35,238 bases of DNA from Fermentimonas sp. (lineage in GTDB: Bacteria > Bacteroidota > Bacteroidia > Bacteroidales > Dysgonomonadaceae). The notes beneath the pieces were generated by a model. That model made no database searches, was not told the DNA's origin, and was given only the letters and a program-made list of their open reading frames with translations. Location of the stretch: NCBI GenBank assembly GCA_028683355.1, contig JAQUIZ010000013.1, positions 1 to 35,238 on the forward strand, in the 5' to 3' direction. This document shows positions 1-8,733 of this stretch, piece by piece (positions within the stretch are counted from its first letter, which is position 1; every line of letters starts with the position of its first letter). A program made the position numbers and the translations under genes.

Positions 1-74
1 TTCGGACTTATATTGTTAGCAAAATTAAATTGGAGTTATGTTAAATTTATTCATTAACTATTAATCATTGTTTT

Positions 75-3000
75 ATGCAAAAAGAAAAACATTTGTTTTC
101 AGGGTTGAGAAAGCTATGCATGCTTTCTCTGCTAATGATCACCAGCGCAGGCTTGATGTTTGCTCAGGTGAGGGTTACCGGAGTGGTAACTGATGCTGAT
201 GGAGAAACACTCATAGGTGTGAATGTTATCGAAAGAGGAACCACACATGGTACTATTACCGATCTAGATGGTACTTTTGACCTTGATGTGTCTTCACCTA
301 ATTCATACTTAGTATTCTCATACGTGGGTTTTACTACACAGGAAGTTCAGGTGGGAAACACTCGTAATTTCAATATTGTACTGCAGCTCGACATGGAAAC
401 ACTTGAGGAGATCGTTGTTGTGGGATACGGTACTCAAGTAAAGAAGGATATTACCGGATCTGTTGCAGTAGTAGATACTGAAGACCTGTTGATAACCTCT
501 GGTTCGTCAGCAACACAACAGCTGCAGGGAAAAACCCCCGGTGTTTATATCGGGCAAACTGGTTCTCCCGGTTCTGCAACTATGGTTCGTATCCGTGGTG
601 TGAACACTGTTAATGATAACGGTCCGCTATACGTAATTGATGGTGTGGCTACCCGTAATCAGAACCTCAGTAGTTTGAACCCTAATGATATCGCAAGTAT
701 GCAGGTGTTGAAGGATGCTTCTTCTGCTGCTATTTATGGTGCACAGGCTGCCAACGGTGTAATTCTTATTACAACGAAATCAGGTACCAGAACCGGTCAG
801 CCAAAATTGACCTATGATGCATATTATGGAGTTCAAAAGACCACTTCAAGATATGATCTTGTGAATTCTATGGATAGGCTTAACCTGGAGTGGGAAGCGC
901 AAAATAACTCTTTCCTGATCCGTGGTACTAAATTCGATGAGAATGGAGTTGAAAGATTCCCAACACATGCGCAGTTTGGTACAGGGCCAACTCCTAATAT
1001 TCCTAATTACATGACTACAACGGGTGCTAACGGTAGAACTGATATTAATATTAATGATTATTCATTCCCAAATAACCAGATGGTTAAGTTTTCTGATACT
1101 GACTGGTGGAATGAGGTTGATCGCACAGCACCGATACAGAATCATCAACTTTCTCTTGTTGGTGGTAATGACAAAGGTCAATATCTTCTAGGATTAAACT
1201 ATTTTGATCAGCAGGGTACTGTAATTCACTCTTACTACAAGCGCTATCAGACTCGTATCAATACTTCATTTGATCTGCGTGACTGGTTTAGAGTAGGGCA
1301 AAATATGCAGTTTACATATTCAAAAGATCAGGGTCTGCAGAGTAGTTCGGCAGAATCTTCTGCCTATTCATATACTTACAGGCCTTCACCATGGGTGCCT
1401 GTTAAAGATGAGTTTGGAAATTGGGCAGGCTCTAAGATTGCAGGAACAGGTAACTTTGTTAACGTCGTAGCACGTGAAACAAGAAATAAAGATAACTATT
1501 GGGTTAATACCCGTCTGTTTGGTAACGTTTGGGCCGAACTGGATTTGATGAAAGAACTGACTTTCCGCACCAGCTTTGGTCTTGACCATACTACTTACTG
1601 GGGTTACAACATGAGTAAGAAAGACCCTGAATTCTCTGAAAGTCCGGGTACCAACTACTTCAACGAAGAGGCCAATAGCGGTTACAACCTGCAGTGGCAG
1701 AATACTCTTACTTACAGCAAAAGATTTGGGGATGTACATAATCTGACAGTTCTTATAGGGTCTGACGCTTTAAGAGGTGGTCTTGGAAGAACACTAAGAG
1801 GCAGAAGATATAACTATCTTTTCGAAGATAACGTTGATACATGGACACTGCAAATGGGTGAAAATAACAATCAGAGGCAGACTGAATCATGGTATTGGGG
1901 TGAGACAGCATTGTTTGGAGTTTTCGGACGTGTTGATTATGGTTTTGCTGACAAGTATCTGTTTACTGGTATTGTACGTCGTGATGGTGCTTCCCGTTTC
2001 TCACAGTCACAGCGTTACGGAACATTCCCATCTGCATCATTTGGATGGCGTGTTTCGGAAGAGGCATTCATGGAAGATCAGCGCGACTGGTTGGATGACC
2101 TGAAACTGCGTGTTGGTTATGGTTTGACAGGTAACTCTGAAATACCTCGTGCAACTAACTTTGCTTCGCTTTTCACCACTACTCCTGATAGAACCAATTA
2201 TGACCTCGCAGGAGCCAATACAGGTGCAACTCCGGGATACAGGCTTTCAACATATGGTAACCCTGAAACCCGCTGGGAAGCTACTAAGCAGCTTAACGCC
2301 GGTTTGGATATAACTTTCGGACAGGGACGTTTCAATTCAACTCTTGAGTTTTATAATAAAGAAACTTCTGACATGTTGATTGGTGCCGCTTATTCTAACC
2401 TGGCAGGTGAACCGGGAACTCCTTATATTAACTATGGTAGTATGAGAAACAGGGGTTTTGACTTCAGCTTCAACTATGCTGACAGAAAGGGTGACTTAGG
2501 ATGGGATATTGCACTCAACCTATCAAGATATGAAAATAAGGTTCTTTCTCTTGCTGCAGCCGATGACTATGCTCTTTATGGATGGGGTGCACGTATTTCA
2601 ACTGCTTCTACGAGAACAATGAAGGGTTTGCCAATTTCGCATTTCTGGGGATATAATCAAATAGGTTTCTATGAAAGTGAATCGGATGTTTTGGATTCGC
2701 CAACTCCTTATGGAACAACTAAAGCTGCAATAACTGAAAACCCTGGATCTTATGTCGGAAAATTTAAATTTGAAGATATAAATGGTGATGGTAAGATTGA
2801 TGGGGAAGACAGAGGAATGATTGGTAGTCCTCACCCTGATTTAGTTGGTGGTTTGAATGTTGGTCTGACATATAAAAACTGGGATTTTACAATGTTCTGG
2901 TATTCATCAATTGGTAATGACCTATATAACAATACCAAGTATTTTACTGACTTCCCATTGTTTGGAGGTAACCGTTCAGTTAGAATGAGAGATCAGTCAT

Positions 3001-3359
3001 GGACTCCTGGTGCAGATAATTCAAACGCTATTCTTCCAATTCTGGACTCTTCAGACAGTTGGGGTGGTGCTGTATCAAGTTCTTATTATGTAGAAGACGG
3101 TTCATTCCTGAAACTGAAAAACCTTGTATTGGGTTACACTCTTCCTCAGGAATTGGTTAGAAGAGCCACTATTGAAAATCTAAGACTTTATATTCAGGCT
3201 GAAAATGTGCTTTCTATCGACAGCTATACAGGATTAGACCCTGAGTTTACAAACGCTGAAACTGGAGCCGGAAGTGGAGCTGACCTCAGAAGAGGTCTTG
3301 ATATGGGTGGATGGCCAACCACAATGCGCTTGCTCTTTGGTGTTAACTTTACATTCTAA
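75..3359 (+). CDS. SusC/RagA-family TonB-linked outer membrane receptor
   Basis: A 1094-residue TonB-dependent outer membrane transporter of the SusC/RagA type, which imports oligosaccharides or peptides together with a SusD-type surface lipoprotein. A Sec signal peptide ends near residue 30 (GLMFA|Q). A carboxypeptidase-regulatory-like beta-sandwich follows (about 32-105, with DADGETLIGVNV and FSYVGF). The plug starts near EEIVVVGYGT (111-120) and carries VRIRGV (171-176) and the SusC signature MQVLKDASSAAIYG (209-222). The rest is beta-barrel and ends in an aromatic residue (VNFTF), as outer membrane proteins do. The SusD partner follows after 18 nt. No glycosidase, peptidase or regulator is adjacent, so the substrate cannot be inferred. 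Only 74 nt of upstream sequence are visible and I see no convincing promoter there. Confidence 0.97.
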   Translation: MQKEKHLFSGLRKLCMLSLLMITSAGLMFAQVRVTGVVTDADGETLIGVNVIERGTTHGTITDLDGTFDLDVSSPNSYLVFSYVGFTTQEVQVGNTRNFNIVLQLDMETLEEIVVVGYGTQVKKDITGSVAVVDTEDLLITSGSSATQQLQGKTPGVYIGQTGSPGSATMVRIRGVNTVNDNGPLYVIDGVATRNQNLSSLNPNDIASMQVLKDASSAAIYGAQAANGVILITTKSGTRTGQPKLTYDAYYGVQKTTSRYDLVNSMDRLNLEWEAQNNSFLIRGTKFDENGVERFPTHAQFGTGPTPNIPNYMTTTGANGRTDININDYSFPNNQMVKFSDTDWWNEVDRTAPIQNHQLSLVGGNDKGQYLLGLNYFDQQGTVIHSYYKRYQTRINTSFDLRDWFRVGQNMQFTYSKDQGLQSSSAESSAYSYTYRPSPWVPVKDEFGNWAGSKIAGTGNFVNVVARETRNKDNYWVNTRLFGNVWAELDLMKELTFRTSFGLDHTTYWGYNMSKKDPEFSESPGTNYFNEEANSGYNLQWQNTLTYSKRFGDVHNLTVLIGSDALRGGLGRTLRGRRYNYLFEDNVDTWTLQMGENNNQRQTESWYWGETALFGVFGRVDYGFADKYLFTGIVRRDGASRFSQSQRYGTFPSASFGWRVSEEAFMEDQRDWLDDLKLRVGYGLTGNSEIPRATNFASLFTTTPDRTNYDLAGANTGATPGYRLSTYGNPETRWEATKQLNAGLDITFGQGRFNSTLEFYNKETSDMLIGAAYSNLAGEPGTPYINYGSMRNRGFDFSFNYADRKGDLGWDIALNLSRYENKVLSLAAADDYALYGWGARISTASTRTMKGLPISHFWGYNQIGFYESESDVLDSPTPYGTTKAAITENPGSYVGKFKFEDINGDGKIDGEDRGMIGSPHPDLVGGLNVGLTYKNWDFTMFWYSSIGNDLYNNTKYFTDFPLFGGNRSVRMRDQSWTPGADNSNAILPILDSSDSWGGAVSSSYYVEDGSFLKLKNLVLGYTLPQELVRRATIENLRLYIQAENVLSIDSYTGLDPEFTNAETGAGSGADLRRGLDMGGWPTTMRLLFGVNFTF

Positions 3360-3377
3360 TCTTTAAAATTAATAAGT

Positions 3378-5138
3378 ATGAAAAAAAATATATTATTGAC
3401 GCTTTTAATATCAGCATTTATAATGCTGAGCTCCTGCGGAGAGGATTTTCTATACATTGCTCCTCAGGGAAGTATCGACCAGAATGCCCTTATGAATCAG
3501 ACTGGTATTGACCTGCTTACTACGAATGCATACGCTAACTTCTCGGAAAATGGCTGGGGTGCTTCAATCACCAACTGGACTTTCGGAAGTATGTATGGTG
3601 GTGATGCAAATAAAGGTTCTGACGCCAACGACCAGTCGGTACTGAACGTGATGGAAACCTACAGTATATTACCAACAAACGGATATATTGGGGAAAAATA
3701 TTCATGGGTATATAAAGGAGCAAAACGTGTGAATGTTGCTATCCAGACAATCAACGAGACTGAGGAATTGCCCGATGCATTTAAGAATTCGAGACTGGGT
3801 GAGATGTATTTTCTACGAGCCTTGTTTTATTTTGAAGGAATCAGGGTGTTCGGGCCATTTCTTCCTTGGGTAGATGATTCAAATACCGACAATGATCCTA
3901 AGGTTCATAATGATGTGGATATTTATCCTAATGTTCTTGCTGACCTTGATCAGGCTATCTCGCTTCTCCCTGCAAGACAGGATATGCCGGGTAGAGCTAA
4001 CTCATGGGCAGCAAAAGCACTTAAGGCAAAGGTTCTGATGCAAAAGGGTGACATGGCCACGGCCAAACCAATATTAAAAGATGTAATAGACAACGGAATT
4101 ACTTCTAATGGATTGAAATATGGTTTAGAAAATAATATGCATCATAACTTCTACAGTCCTACTGATAATGGTAAAGAGTCAGTTTTTGCTATTCAGTTCT
4201 CTAGCGACTACAACAACGCTAACCCGGGTATTTCAATAGCTTATCCTCACGGAGGAGCAGGTGCACCGGGTGGATGCTGTGGTTTTTATCAGCCATCTAA
4301 TGAGCTGGCAAACTCTTATAAGGTTGATGCAAACGGACTTCCATTCCTTGATAAGACTTACAGAAATCCTCCTTTTGTAGCAGAAAGAAGCCCAGAAGGT
4401 GAATTTTTATCAACTAACGGTACTATGGCGGTTGACCCGCGTCTGGATTTTGCAATTGGACGCTTCGGTATTCCTTACAGAGACTGGGGTCTACCACAGA
4501 ACAACTGGGTGAGAGACGTAGCTAACGGTGGTTTCTATATGCCTAAAAAGCATGTTTATACAAAAGAAGAGCTTGATGCTGGACTTGCAGATGGTGGTAT
4601 TCACGACGGTTGGGCACCGGGATCTGCTATTAATGTTCAGTATCTGAGCTTCCGCGATATTGTTCTGCTTTATGCTGAGTGTTTGGCTAATGATAATCAA
4701 CTGTCAGAAGCTATGGGTTATGTGAACCAGATTCGTACAAGAGCCGCTCATCCAGATAATATTATTTATATGCCTAAAGAGCAGGCAACTGATCCTGATA
4801 TTCCAGCTGCCAATTATCTGGTAAGTACCTATCCTGCATCTCACGCTGCATTCTCAGATAAAGATGTTTGTATTGATGCTATTCGCATGGAGCGTAAACT
4901 TGAGCTGGCAATGGAAGGACAGCGCTGGTTTGACCTTGTTCGTTGGGGTGGTACAGTTATGGCTAATGCAATTTCTGAATATGTTGACTTTGAAGCCAAT
5001 TTTATTACTAAATTTGCATCGTCAGCTAAATTGGATGCAGCGAAAACTATGTTCCCACTGCCGGATGGCCAAATTCAAACAATGGGTAACGATGAAGACG
5101 GGAATCCTTATTTAGTGCAACCGGGTCCCTGGAAATAG
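3378..5138 (+). CDS. SusD/RagB-family nutrient-binding outer membrane lipoprotein
   Basis: A 586-residue SusD/RagB lipoprotein, the surface lid that captures substrate for the SusC transporter encoded just upstream. The signal peptide ends in a lipobox LSSC with Cys20 as the lipidated residue. The acidic residues right after it (CGED) would fit surface export. TPR-like helices follow, including the typical stretch LGEMYFLRALFYFEG (near 140-155). The C-terminal SusD signature appears as IRMERKLELAMEGQRWFDLVRWG, which is split here only by description and lies near residue 500. A GGCCGFYQPSNE segment (near 298) is probably part of the ligand-facing variable region. The gene is co-transcribed with the receptor and followed by a strong terminator. 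The substrate is unknown. Confidence 0.96.
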   Translation: MKKNILLTLLISAFIMLSSCGEDFLYIAPQGSIDQNALMNQTGIDLLTTNAYANFSENGWGASITNWTFGSMYGGDANKGSDANDQSVLNVMETYSILPTNGYIGEKYSWVYKGAKRVNVAIQTINETEELPDAFKNSRLGEMYFLRALFYFEGIRVFGPFLPWVDDSNTDNDPKVHNDVDIYPNVLADLDQAISLLPARQDMPGRANSWAAKALKAKVLMQKGDMATAKPILKDVIDNGITSNGLKYGLENNMHHNFYSPTDNGKESVFAIQFSSDYNNANPGISIAYPHGGAGAPGGCCGFYQPSNELANSYKVDANGLPFLDKTYRNPPFVAERSPEGEFLSTNGTMAVDPRLDFAIGRFGIPYRDWGLPQNNWVRDVANGGFYMPKKHVYTKEELDAGLADGGIHDGWAPGSAINVQYLSFRDIVLLYAECLANDNQLSEAMGYVNQIRTRAAHPDNIIYMPKEQATDPDIPAANYLVSTYPASHAAFSDKDVCIDAIRMERKLELAMEGQRWFDLVRWGGTVMANAISEYVDFEANFITKFASSAKLDAAKTMFPLPDGQIQTMGNDEDGNPYLVQPGPWK

Positions 5139-5160
5139 AACTTTTTTATAAATCGACGAA

Positions 5161-5185
5161 AAGGGAGGGTGACCTCCCTTTTTTT
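5161..5185 (+). terminator. Rho-independent terminator of the SusC/SusD operon
   Basis: A perfect 8-bp stem AAGGGAGG/CCTCCCTT (5161-5168 with 5173-5180) closes a GTGA loop, which is a GNRA tetraloop in RNA, and is followed by a T-run to 5185. It lies 22 nt after the SusD stop codon. A GTG inside this hairpin opens a longer frame into the next gene, but a start codon buried in a terminator stem-loop is implausible. Confidence 0.9.
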
Positions 5186-5201
5186 AATAATTAAAAAATA
5201 T

Positions 5202-5702
5202 ATGATAAAAAACAACCTGTTTATTTTTTTTGTGTTATCCATCTTATTTGTGGGCTGTAATAGTAAGAACAGCGAGAGCAGCAGAGGCAGTTCGACTGAA
5301 ATGGTAGAGTTTACCTACAAATTTAGTATGGAGAGTGTAGGAAATTATAAGGTCGATTTTCAGCTGAATCCTGATTCAACTTATCAGATTAATCAACAGA
5401 ATTACTTTTTCGACAGGTATTCAGGCACAGGTAATCCGACAAGCAGGCAGGGGAAGTTGACAGCTGATGAGTTTGATCAGTTTGACAAGCTTGTCAGAGA
5501 GAGTGATTTGTATGGAATGGATGATTCCTACGGTTTTGATGATAACACAGACAGCTCAATAATGTATATCATCGAATTGAGAGAGGGAGAGAATGTAAAG
5601 TATGTATCAGTTAATCCTGAAGTGGCTCATAACTTTTCCGTTGAATTTACTGATTTGATTGAGAGCACGACTAAGTTTATGGATTCTAAACTGGTAGATT
5701 GA
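5202..5702 (+). CDS. Small predicted lipoprotein of unknown function
   Basis: A 166-residue protein with a hydrophobic N-terminus ending in a lipobox-like LFVGC (Cys19), so probably a lipoprotein. The residues after the Cys are not acidic (CNSKN), which gives no sign of surface export. The mature part has a beta-rich pattern: an N-terminal strand pair (FTYKFSMESVGNYKVDFQL), a segment GKLTADEFDQFDKLVRESDLY and a late TDSS..YIIELREGE stretch. The general order recalls DUF6438-type proteins, but the Cys motif of that family is absent, so I do not assign it. I chose the ATG at 5202 because the in-frame GTG at 5169 lies inside the upstream terminator hairpin. It would be expressed by read-through or from a promoter I cannot see. 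Confidence 0.75.
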   Translation: MIKNNLFIFFVLSILFVGCNSKNSESSRGSSTEMVEFTYKFSMESVGNYKVDFQLNPDSTYQINQQNYFFDRYSGTGNPTSRQGKLTADEFDQFDKLVRESDLYGMDDSYGFDDNTDSSIMYIIELREGENVKYVSVNPEVAHNFSVEFTDLIESTTKFMDSKLVD

Positions 5703-5742
5703 AAAAAAATTTTTTACTGAAAAGAAAATAGCCTTAAACTCT

Positions 5743-5772
5743 TTGTTAATTTATTGAATTATTGTAACTTTG
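5743..5772 (+). promoter_or_regulatory. Bacteroidota-type promoter for rplM-rpsI
   Basis: A TTG at 5743-5745 (within TTTG) is followed after 19 nt by TAACTTTG at 5765-5772, an exact match to the Bacteroidota -7 consensus TAnnTTTG. The predicted transcription start near 5779 gives an rplM leader of about 135 nt, long enough for feedback regulation by a ribosomal protein. I see only weak hairpins in that leader, for example CTGTC/GACaaaaACAG around 5836-5862. Confidence 0.65.
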
Positions 5773-5913
5773 CAGTCCGATTATTAGTTTTTTTCGATTA
5801 AGAGTTTGATTTTAAGCTTTTTATTTGCCTATTCTGTCCCTTAGCAAGACAAAAACAGGAAGCAGCAAGAATCAACTTCACACTAACTTACTAATTAAAT
5901 TAAACAAACAAGA

Positions 5914-6369
5914 ATGGATACGCTTAGTTATAAGACCATTTCTGTAAACAGAGAAACGGCTCAGAAAGAATGGGTTGAAATAGATGCCACAGGGCAGACA
6001 TTAGGGCGTCTCAGCTCAAAAGTAGCAAAATTACTTAGAGGTAAGTACAAAGCCAGCTTCACTCCACACGTGGATTGTGGTGATAATGTTATAATTCTGA
6101 ATGCAGATAAAGTAAAACTTACAGGAAATAAGTGGACAGAACGCACCTATTATCGCTATTCGGGTTATCCCGGCGGTCAGCGAGCATCTACCCCGGCTGA
6201 ATTGATGGCAAAAGGTCCGGACAGACTTTTTAGAAAAGTGGTAAAGGGTATGCTGCCTAAAAATAAATTAGGTGAGGCAATATTAAATAATCTGTTTGTG
6301 TATGCCGGCAACGAGCACCCACATCAGGCACAGAAACCAAAGAAAATCGATATAAACAGTCTTAAATAA
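5914..6369 (+). CDS. rplM: 50S ribosomal protein L13
   Basis: Large-subunit protein uL13, 151 residues, the usual length for Bacteroidota. Family motifs are easily read: WVEIDATGQTLGRLSSKVA (21-39), the DCGDNVIILNADKVKLTG block, YRYSGYPGG and the C-terminal VYAGNEHPHQAQKP. The gene is followed after 2 to 5 nt by rpsI, the conserved L13-S9 pairing found across bacteria. It starts at ATG without a Shine-Dalgarno sequence (aaacaaacaaga precedes it), which is normal for this phylum. A promoter and a leader of about 135 nt lie upstream. Confidence 0.99.
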   Translation: MDTLSYKTISVNRETAQKEWVEIDATGQTLGRLSSKVAKLLRGKYKASFTPHVDCGDNVIILNADKVKLTGNKWTERTYYRYSGYPGGQRASTPAELMAKGPDRLFRKVVKGMLPKNKLGEAILNNLFVYAGNEHPHQAQKPKKIDINSLK

Positions 6370-6374
6370 TAATG

Positions 6375-6761
6375 ATGGAAGCAGTAAATGCAATAGGAAG
6401 GCGTAAAGCAGCAGTGGCCAGGGTTATCGTGACCGAAGGTACCGGAAAGATCGTTATTAATAAACGTGATTTAGAAAATTATTTTCCCTCTTCTATACTA
6501 CAGTACATTGTAAAACAACCGTTGAATACTCTTGAGGTAGCAGATAAATATGATATCAGAGTAAATCTTGATGGCGGTGGCTATAAAGGACAATCAGAAG
6601 CAGTAAGATTAGGTATTGCACGCGCTTTAGTGAAAATAAACCCGGAAGATAAGCCGGCATTAAGAGCACAAGGCTTTATGACACGCGACCCACGTGTGGT
6701 TGAGCGTAAGAAACCGGGACAACCGGGCGCAAGAAAGAAATTCCAATTCTCAAAACGTTAA
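6375..6761 (+). CDS. rpsI: 30S ribosomal protein S9
   Basis: Small-subunit protein uS9, 128 residues. It has the N-terminal NAIGRRKAAVARV motif, the central DGGGYKGQSEAVRLGIARAL block and the basic tail ending KKFQFSKR, whose terminal Lys-Arg reaches the P site in ribosomes. Two ATG codons stand in tandem at 6372 and 6375. I chose the second because it gives the usual length and the N-terminus MEAVNA, but the data do not exclude the first. It forms an operon with rplM and is followed by a terminator. Confidence 0.98.
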   Translation: MEAVNAIGRRKAAVARVIVTEGTGKIVINKRDLENYFPSSILQYIVKQPLNTLEVADKYDIRVNLDGGGYKGQSEAVRLGIARALVKINPEDKPALRAQGFMTRDPRVVERKKPGQPGARKKFQFSKR

Positions 6762-6778
6762 TATATTGGATATGTATG

Positions 6779-6802
6779 AAATCCGGATTCTACCGGATTT
6801 TT
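6779..6802 (+). terminator. Terminator or attenuator after rpsI
   Basis: A perfect 8-bp stem AAATCCGG/CCGGATTT (6779-6786 with 6793-6800) with a 6-nt loop ATTCTA ends in a short T-run. It lies 17 nt after the rpsI stop and separates rplM-rpsI from rpsB-tsf. Confidence 0.7.
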
Positions 6803-6945
6803 ACATAAAAGCCGTGGTGCCGGCTAATACGTTTAGTATCTAAATTGTAAGGACATTATCCCTGATTTAAATTCAGGCTAGGGTGATTTACCTTATGATT
6901 CGACCTAAGAAAAAGAATGTAAACGAATAATAACAAAAAAACAAA
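6803..6945 (+). promoter_or_regulatory. Structured 5' leader of rpsB-tsf
   Basis: This 143-nt stretch between the rpsI terminator and rpsB can fold into several helices. GCCG/CGGC pair at 6811-6824 and ATAC/GTAT at 6827-6839. A 10-pair outer helix joins 6843-6852 to 6891-6900 (with two G-U pairs). Inside it either CCTGA/TCAGG (6861-6865 with 6873-6877) or CCCT/AGGG (6860-6863 with 6880-6883) can form; the two use the same bases. This resembles an autoregulatory ribosomal-protein leader for S2. No good -7 box is visible here; TACGTTTA at 6828 misses the consensus by one base. Confidence 0.5.
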
Positions 6946-7803
6946 ATGGCAAAGTTAGAATTTGACCAATTACTTGATGCCGGAGCGCACTTCGGCCACT
7001 TAAAAAGAAAATGGAATCCTGCAATGGCTCCTTACATTTTTATGGAGCGTAACGGTATTCACATTATCGACCTTTATAAAACTATAGCTAAGACTGAAGA
7101 AGCTGCTGCTGCTATGAAGCAGATGGCTAAATCAGGCAAGAAGATTCTTTTTGTAGCAACTAAAAAACAGGCTAAACCTGTTATCGAGGAAAGAGCACAA
7201 AGTATTAACATGCCATACGTTATAGAGCGTTGGCCTGGTGGTATGCTTACTAACTTCCCAACAATCCGCAAAGCGGTGAAGAAAATGGGAAGCATAGATA
7301 AGATGATTAAAGATGGTACATTTGATACTCTATCGAAAAGAGAAAAGCTTCAGGTAACCCGTCAGCGTGCTAAACTGGAAAAGAACCTTGGTTCTATTCA
7401 GGATCTTACCCGTCTTCCTTCTGCAATATTTGTTGTGGATGTAATGAAAGAACAAATTGCTGTAAGAGAAGCAGAGCGTTTGGGAATTCCTGTATTCGCA
7501 ATCGTGGATACTAACTCAGACCCTTCTAATATCGATTTTGTAATTCCTGCAAATGATGATGCAGCAAAGGCAATTGATATGATTTTAGCTGTTCTGTGTG
7601 ATTCTATTAAAGAAGGTCTGGAAGAGCGTAAGGTTGAAAAAGCCGACGCAGCTGCTGCTGAAGATCAGTCAGATGATGCACCTCAGCGCAGGGAGCGTAA
7701 AACTAAAGCTGCCAGAAAAGAACGCGTGAAAAAAGAAGACTCAGATGCTATGAAGGCAGCGGTTGTTAGCAAGTACGCTAAAGACGCTGAGGTTGACGAA
7801 TAA
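6946..7803 (+). CDS. rpsB: 30S ribosomal protein S2
   Basis: Small-subunit protein uS2, 285 residues. Recognisable motifs are LLDAGAHFGHLKRKWNP near the N-terminus, YIFMERNGIHIIDLYKT, the RWPGGMLTNFPTI segment and the C-terminal VPVFAIVDTNSDP-like block (here IPVFAIVDTNSDPSNIDFVIP). The last 60 or so residues form a highly charged extension rich in Lys, Glu and Ala, which makes the protein longer than the enterobacterial one. It is followed by tsf after 25 nt, the conserved rpsB-tsf operon, and preceded by a structured leader. Confidence 0.99.
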   Translation: MAKLEFDQLLDAGAHFGHLKRKWNPAMAPYIFMERNGIHIIDLYKTIAKTEEAAAAMKQMAKSGKKILFVATKKQAKPVIEERAQSINMPYVIERWPGGMLTNFPTIRKAVKKMGSIDKMIKDGTFDTLSKREKLQVTRQRAKLEKNLGSIQDLTRLPSAIFVVDVMKEQIAVREAERLGIPVFAIVDTNSDPSNIDFVIPANDDAAKAIDMILAVLCDSIKEGLEERKVEKADAAAAEDQSDDAPQRRERKTKAARKERVKKEDSDAMKAAVVSKYAKDAEVDE

Positions 7804-7828
7804 TTAAAACAATAAAGATAAAATATAT

Positions 7829-8650
7829 ATGGCAGTAACAATGGCAGATATCCAGCACCTGCGCAAAATGACAGGTGCCGGTATGATGGATTGCAAAAAT
7901 GCTCTTACTGAAGCAGACGGTGATTTCGATAAGGCTATGGAGATTATCCGTAAAAAAGGACAGGCTGTAGCAGCAAAAAGAGAAGATCGTGATGCTTCTG
8001 AAGGTTGCGTACTTGCAAAAACTGAAGGCAATTTCGCTGCAGTAGTTGCATTACAGTGCGAAACTGACTTTGTAGCAAAGAATGAGGATTATATAGCTCT
8101 TACTGAGCAGATTCTGGATCTTGCTATGAGCAATAAGCCTGCAACTCTTGACGAGCTGTTAGTATTGGAGCTTAGTAACGGAACTGTAGCTCAGGTGATT
8201 ACGGATAAGATGGCTGCTACAGGTGAAAAGATGGAACTTGGTTTTTATGAGTTTGTAACAGCTCCTTATGTAGCATCATATATCCACATGGGTAATAAAC
8301 TGGCTACTGTAGTTGGTTTTAATAAAGCTGATGTTGATGAGTCTGTAGCGAGAGATATTGCTATGCAGATTGCTGCTATGAATCCGATTGCTGTAACATC
8401 TGAAGGAATACCAGCAGAAGTCAAGGAAAAAGAGTTGGATATTGCTCGTGAGAAAGCTCGTGAAGCCGGTAAGCCGGAAAACTTGCTTGACAGAATTGCA
8501 GAAGGTGCTTTAACTAAGTTCTACAAGGAGTCTACTCTTCTTCAGCAGGATTATGTGAAGGATTCAAAGAAGACTATCGAACAGTTTATTAAAGAAAACG
8601 ATAAGGAATTAGAAGTTACAGAATTCAAGCGTGTATCATTGAACGCTTAA
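7829..8650 (+). CDS. tsf: Translation elongation factor Ts
   Basis: EF-Ts, 273 residues, the nucleotide exchange factor that regenerates EF-Tu-GTP in the cytoplasm. The N-terminal UBA-like domain contains LRKMTGAGMMDCKNALTEA (11-29), and the core has the interaction motif CETDFVAKN. I kept the start at 7829 (MAVTMADI) because this N-terminus is the usual one in Bacteroidales; an internal ATG at 7841 is possible. It is the last gene of the rpsB operon and is followed by a strong terminator shared with the convergent gene. Confidence 0.99.
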   Translation: MAVTMADIQHLRKMTGAGMMDCKNALTEADGDFDKAMEIIRKKGQAVAAKREDRDASEGCVLAKTEGNFAAVVALQCETDFVAKNEDYIALTEQILDLAMSNKPATLDELLVLELSNGTVAQVITDKMAATGEKMELGFYEFVTAPYVASYIHMGNKLATVVGFNKADVDESVARDIAMQIAAMNPIAVTSEGIPAEVKEKELDIAREKAREAGKPENLLDRIAEGALTKFYKESTLLQQDYVKDSKKTIEQFIKENDKELEVTEFKRVSLNA

Positions 8651-8686
8651 TTGTAACAGAGGATTTACTTATACAGATATAATTTT

Positions 8687-8718
8687 AAAAGCTCCGGAAT
8701 ATTTCGGAGCTTTTATTT
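8687..8718. terminator. Bidirectional terminator between tsf and the phosphopantetheinyl transferase gene
   Basis: A 10-bp perfect stem AAAAGCTCCG/CGGAGCTTTT (8687-8696 with 8705-8714) with an 8-nt loop is flanked by A-rich and T-rich runs. It can therefore terminate transcription from tsf (plus) and from the gene ending at 8734 (minus). Confidence 0.88.
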
Positions 8719-8733
8719 TGACATAACTTAAAT

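Noticed and set aside
1386-1739. 117-residue frame on the minus strand within the SusC-type gene, and similar frames opposite or inside other genes
   Set aside because: They are fully contained in well-supported genes, show no recognisable domain and have no promoter or gene context.
5169-5201. GTG start giving an 11-residue N-terminal extension of the lipoprotein
   Set aside because: The GTG is in the loop of the SusC/SusD terminator, and the extension would disturb the signal peptide that begins at 5202.
5703-5716. A-run followed by T-run just after the lipoprotein gene
   Set aside because: Although self-complementary, it has no GC pairs and no room for a stable loop, so I do not call it a terminator.
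6828-6835. TACGTTTA as a promoter of rpsB
   Set aside because: It differs from TAnnTTTG at the last base and has no TTG at the proper distance.
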